Positions 60,772-64,000 of a DNA stretch of 64,000 nucleotides are shown here, piece after piece. A program made the translations under genes and the position numbers. The first letter of the stretch is position 1; every line of letters starts with the position of its first letter. This DNA is from Terrimonas pollutisoli (lineage in GTDB: Bacteria > Bacteroidota > Bacteroidia > Chitinophagales > Chitinophagaceae), in contig NZ_JARKNA010000006.1 in the NCBI RefSeq assembly GCF_029360765.1, positions 1 through 64,000 on the forward strand. The letters are read 5' to 3'. The notes beneath the pieces were generated by a model that saw nothing but the letters and a program-made list of their open reading frames with translations, did not search any database and had not been told where the DNA came from.

Positions 60772-62007
60772 TCAGGCTGCTTTCGCTGTCATTTCAGTTT
60801 TCTCTTTTTGCAAAACAGAGTATGCGATCAGCACGCTGACAAGCATAAATACGGCGGCCAATAGGAAAAATGCCCCCGGAAAATGAACCGGTGCATTTTT
60901 AGTAGTGAAGTATTTGAATATGTTATTCATGATAGGAGGGCCGATAATAGTAGTAAGACTCATTAAACTTGTCAACGTTCCCTGCAGCTCACCCTGTTCG
61001 TTCGGTGGTACGTGACCAGCCAGTATGGATTGCAATGCAGGCCCTGCAATACCGCCCAGGCAATAGGGCACTAAGAATGCAAACATCATCCACCCTTCGG
61101 TGGCAAAAGCAAACAATACAAGTCCCAGCGTATACAAAAGCAGGCCCAGGTAAATGCTTTTTTCATTGCCCAGCCTGGGATTGATGACCCTGTTAAGTCC
61201 ACCCTGCACGCCACCTACCAATAAACCTACTACAGCTAATGAAATGCCGACCATTTTTTCGCTCCAGTGAAAACGATAGATGGTAAAAAAACTCCAATTA
61301 CCCTGAACAGACTGTGCAGCGAGATAGAGCAGGAAAAATGAGAGGGCTAATCCGCCAATAGCAGGATATCTTTTTAATAACTGCAAAGAGCCAAGCGGGT
61401 TGGCTCTCTTCCAATGAAACTCGCGGCGGTGTTCCTTACTTAATGATTCAGGTAACACAAAATAGCCATACAATGCATTTAACAAGCAAAGAACAGCGGC
61501 TGCATAAAAAGGAGCCCGGATACCAAGGCCCGCAAGCAGCCCACCCAATGCAGGACCGATAACAAAACCTAAACCGAAAGCAGCGCCGATCATTCCAAAA
61601 TTTTTAGCTCTTGTTTCTTCTGTGCTTACATCAGCGATATAAGCAGATGCCGTAGTAAAGCTGGCGCCTGTGATGCCGGCAATAATGCGACCGACAAACA
61701 ACCATCCATAAGTAGGTGCCAGTGCCAGGAAAAGATAATCGATGCCAAAGCCTAATAAAGACGATAATAAAACAGGTCGCCTGCCATATTTATCACTTAA
61801 GTTGCCGATTACCGGCGCAAATAAAAACTGTGTAATGGCATACACAGATAATAACCAGGCCCCATATGGGCTGGCTTCATTGATGGAAATATTTTTTAAC
61901 TGGGCAATAAGATCAGGCATCACGGGAATGATCAAACCCCATCCCATTACATCAATCAAAAGAGTAATGAATATAAATCCCACAGCTGCTTTACGATCTT
62001 TTGCCAT
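60772..62007 (-). CDS. TCR/Tet-family MFS transporter
   Basis: 411 residues with twelve predicted helices. Motif A of tetracycline exporters: [20 protein letters not shown], plus [20 protein letters not shown] and [19 protein letters not shown]. Drug/H+ antiporter; substrate unknown. Its end lies 4 bp from the ArsC-like gene stop (convergent). Confidence 0.92.
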   Translation of the reverse strand: MAKDRKAAVGFIFITLLIDVMGWGLIIPVMPDLIAQLKNISINEASPYGAWLLSVYAITQFLFAPVIGNLSDKYGRRPVLLSSLLGFGIDYLFLALAPTYGWLFVGRIIAGITGASFTTASAYIADVSTEETRAKNFGMIGAAFGLGFVIGPALGGLLAGLGIRAPFYAAAVLCLLNALYGYFVLPESLSKEHRREFHWKRANPLGSLQLLKRYPAIGGLALSFFLLYLAAQSVQGNWSFFTIYRFHWSEKMVGISLAVVGLLVGGVQGGLNRVINPRLGNEKSIYLGLLLYTLGLVLFAFATEGWMMFAFLVPYCLGGIAGPALQSILAGHVPPNEQGELQGTLTSLMSLTTIIGPPIMNNIFKYFTTKNAPVHFPGAFFLLAAVFMLVSVLIAYSVLQKEKTEMTAKAA

Positions 62008-62245
62008 ATATTTTTTACTTGTGAAGCCGCAAAGTTGAAAGAAAATTTTTATGCAGCGACTAATTTTCGGTGAAAAGCAAAATTTATCATGTGAACTGAC
62101 AACTACGTATGTTTTCGTTTGAAAGCTGATGATTCAACATATGGTCGACGTAGATTTTTAAGGATCATTACTTTTGCAACGAAACAGGCATGTTTTTGGA
62201 ATGCGATATTAACAAAGTTTCAATAAATGAACTTTCTTGTTCGGT

Positions 62246-62253
62246 TATCTTTG
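62246..62253 (+). promoter_or_regulatory. TAnnTTTG-type promoter element
   Basis: TATCTTTG fits the Bacteroidota -7 element, about 80 bp before the ompA start. The gap 62008-62332 contains no gene otherwise. -33 box not clear. Confidence 0.4.
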
Positions 62254-62332
62254 CTCTCCTTTGAAAACGACATTGAACATATCCTTGAATTCGGAATTAA
62301 ATAAATTTTTATTCATTTAAAACAAGTCCATT

Positions 62333-63205
62333 ATGAATTTAAAACAAGTTGTACTTCCAGCCTTTGCTGCTGTATTTCTTTTTTCCTGCGTCAGCAGTAA
62401 AAAATTTAAAAAATCTCAGGCTGACTATGCCACTTTGCAAACGCAATACAGCGAGTCTCAAACAGCGCTTACAGCCTGCAATGATGAAAAAGCAAACCTG
62501 CAACGTCAGAAGAGTGGACTCGAAAATGATATTGCCAACCTCAATAAACAAATTGAGCTGTTAAAACAAAACAACACACAGGCATTAAAGCAACTCGAAG
62601 ATCTTTCTGTTATTACCAGTTCACAAGCGGAGAGTATTAAAAAATCAATGGACAATATAGGTGCCAAGGATAGCTATATTCAAACACTGCAACAACAAAT
62701 GGCCCGTAAAGATTCACTAAACATGGCATTGGTGATGAACCTGAAGGGTGCTATCGGTAATATGGCTGATGAGGATATTAATATCAAGGTGGATAAAGGT
62801 GTTGTATATATCGACATCTCGGATAAACTTCTTTTCAAGACCGCTAAGTTTGATGTAACACCACAGGCGAAAACGGTTTTAGGAAAAGTTGCCACTGTTT
62901 TGAAAAATCAGCCTGATATCGAATTCATGGTGGAAGGACATACCGACAACGTAGAATATAAGGGTGGTGGTTATGTGCTGGACAACTGGGATCTGAGTGT
63001 AAAACGTGCAACGTCTGTTGTAAGGATCCTGCAAAAACAGTATGGTCTTGATCCTGCGAAGATGGCGGCTGCCGGTCGCGGAGAATACAAACCTGTTTCT
63101 GATAATGATACCAAAGAAGGAAGAGCTGCTAACCGCAGAACAAGAATTGTTATTCTTCCAATGCTTGATCAGTTCTTTAAATTGCTAGAGACTCCGAAAA
63201 GCTAA
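62333..63205 (+). CDS. OmpA-family lipoprotein
   Basis: 290 residues. Lipoprotein signal (AAVFLFSCVSSKKFKKS), a long coiled-coil (about 35-115, SETALTACNDEKANLQRQKS and IELLKQNNTQALKQLEDLSV), then the OmpA domain: IEFMVEGHTDNVEYKGGGYV, LSVKRATSVVRILQKQYGLD and RAANRRTRIVILP. Binds peptidoglycan and ties the outer membrane to it. Terminator follows. Confidence 0.93.
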   Translation: MNLKQVVLPAFAAVFLFSCVSSKKFKKSQADYATLQTQYSESQTALTACNDEKANLQRQKSGLENDIANLNKQIELLKQNNTQALKQLEDLSVITSSQAESIKKSMDNIGAKDSYIQTLQQQMARKDSLNMALVMNLKGAIGNMADEDINIKVDKGVVYIDISDKLLFKTAKFDVTPQAKTVLGKVATVLKNQPDIEFMVEGHTDNVEYKGGGYVLDNWDLSVKRATSVVRILQKQYGLDPAKMAAAGRGEYKPVSDNDTKEGRAANRRTRIVILPMLDQFFKLLETPKS

Positions 63206-63228
63206 AACATAAAAAAAGACAATAATCG

Positions 63229-63261
63229 AAAGCTGCCACTAAATGTGGCAGCTTTCTTTTT
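63229..63261 (+). terminator. Terminator after ompA-like gene
   Basis: AAAGCTGCCA-7-base loop-TGGCAGCTTT followed by CTTTTTAT. Confidence 0.88.
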
Positions 63262-63333
63262 ATACTGGTCATCGTGACGCAAAAGGTTTGGTAGCAATTT
63301 TGTTTTACTTTTCCTAATTATAAAATAAATGAT

Positions 63334-64000
63334 ATGACCCGTTATTGCCTGGTTGCTTTTGTCGCCTTGTTATTCTTTCAATCCTGTAAAAATGATGGTT
63401 CGGCTGTTGATGAGCAGGATGGACTTTCTGCTTTTAGCGCAGATAGCTTAGGTAAACATATTGCTGAACTTTCTTCGGATGCTTTTGAAGGGCGAAAACC
63501 ATTTACGGCTGGGGAAACAAAGACAATTAACTACCTGAAGGATCAATTCATGCAGGCAGGATTGGAACCGGGCAATGGTAATAGTTATTTCCAGGAAGTA
63601 CCAATGGTTCGCATTACTACTCAGGCATCGCCTTCTATGCAGGTACAGTCGGCTAAAGGAAATTTTACATTGAGGGGATTTGATGATTATGTGATCTGGA
63701 CCGACAAAACAGATTCTGCCATTTCACTAAACAATGATGAATTGGTTTTTGCCGGTTACGGAGTGGTAGCACCAGAACATGGCTGGAATGATTATGAAGG
63801 GCTGGATGTAAAAGGAAAAGTGGTACTGATATTGGTAAATGATCCGGGATTTAATGCAAAAGACAGCTCATTGTTCAAAGGAAAGACGATGACCTATTAC
63901 GGAAGATGGACCTATAAGTTTGAAGAAGCAGCCAGGCAGGGCGCTAAAGGATGTTTGATCATTCATAATACAGAAGCTGCGAGCTATCCTTTCAACGTAG
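63334..64000 (+). CDS. M28-family peptidase lipoprotein (incomplete at right edge)
   Basis: Starts at ATG 63334 (MTRYCLVAFVALLFFQSCKN, lipoprotein) and runs off the window. HIAELSSDAFEGRKPFTAGE, YLKDQFMQAGLEPGNGNSYF, LVFAGYGVVAPEHGWNDYEG and ARQGAKGCLIIHNTEAAS match the PA/M28 aminopeptidase N-terminal part; the zinc domain would follow outside. Surface or periplasmic peptide hydrolysis. Confidence 0.85.
   Translation, partial: MTRYCLVAFVALLFFQSCKNDGSAVDEQDGLSAFSADSLGKHIAELSSDAFEGRKPFTAGETKTINYLKDQFMQAGLEPGNGNSYFQEVPMVRITTQASPSMQVQSAKGNFTLRGFDDYVIWTDKTDSAISLNNDELVFAGYGVVAPEHGWNDYEGLDVKGKVVLILVNDPGFNAKDSSLFKGKTMTYYGRWTYKFEEAARQGAKGCLIIHNTEAASYPFNV

Overview
The window looks like a chromosome segment of a Bacteroidota bacterium, most likely family Chitinophagaceae. 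Supporting signs are a type IX secretion C-terminal sorting domain on the secreted sugar dehydrogenase, lipoprotein signals, a TAnnTTTG-type promoter in front of ompA, a mobile mystery protein A/B pair, and many short intergenic and intragenic palindromes of the kind seen in that group. This is inferred from gene families and sequence style; no 16S rRNA or tRNA gene is visible.

Layout. 0-1.1 kb: edge of a tyrosine-recombinase mobile element beside a 5'-truncated YihY-like gene. 1.1-22.6 kb: housekeeping and envelope genes (ClC channel, kdsB, sterol desaturase-like, dnaN, recX, PQQ sugar dehydrogenase, C-N hydrolase, S41 protease, thiL, inositol-phosphatase-like, a GT2 fusion, GH3-like, LysE, mtgA, NadR-like kinase, hsp20, pnuC, M23, SRPBCC). 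22.7-23.5 kb: a HigBA toxin-antitoxin module. 23.5-30.4 kb: xanthine dehydrogenase genes (xdhC, xdhB, xdhA) with an oxidoreductase and an M50-like protease between them. 31-49 kb: an accessory region with an MntA/HepT pair, an array of duplicated and decaying vsr and ORF6N genes (34.1-40.1 kb) holding a DUF6169-like pair and a ParE/RelE-type TA pair, an HTH plus nuclease-helicase (DUF2075-like) pair, unknown genes, a rhomboid protease, a DUF1080 protein and mobile mystery proteins A/B. 48.6-59.6 kb: gamma-glutamyltransferase and then purine breakdown genes: puuD-like urate oxidase, allantoinase, allantoate amidohydrolase-like, ureidoglycine aminohydrolase, OHCU decarboxylase, hydroxyisourate hydrolase, a DUF6986 aldolase-like protein and a saccharopine-dehydrogenase-like protein. 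59.7-64 kb: Nfu, ArsC-like, a TetA-like MFS transporter, an OmpA lipoprotein and a partial M28 peptidase.

How they fit together. The two purine blocks, separated by about 20 kb of accessory DNA, together cover xanthine to urate, hydroxyisourate, OHCU, allantoin, allantoate, ureidoglycine and ureidoglycolate. The NadR-like kinase and PnuC lie close together and suggest nicotinamide riboside salvage.

Most notable observations. (1) All four ORF6N gene copies carry, at the same point of the coding sequence, a 25-27-bp palindrome with a common core close to CGCAA-N-TTGCG but different outer arms; the intact copy has nearly the same palindrome again just before its start codon. This suggests a self-recognising operator inside the gene. 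(2) Comparing duplicated vsr and ORF6N copies catches two clean insertions of a 20-21-bp palindrome (CCTGCCTGCCGGTAGGCAGG type). (3) The same and other palindromic repeats lie inside many working genes, adding in-frame peptides. (4) Three AAGGCTATARCCTT palindromes spaced exactly 33 bp precede the mobile mystery A/B operon.
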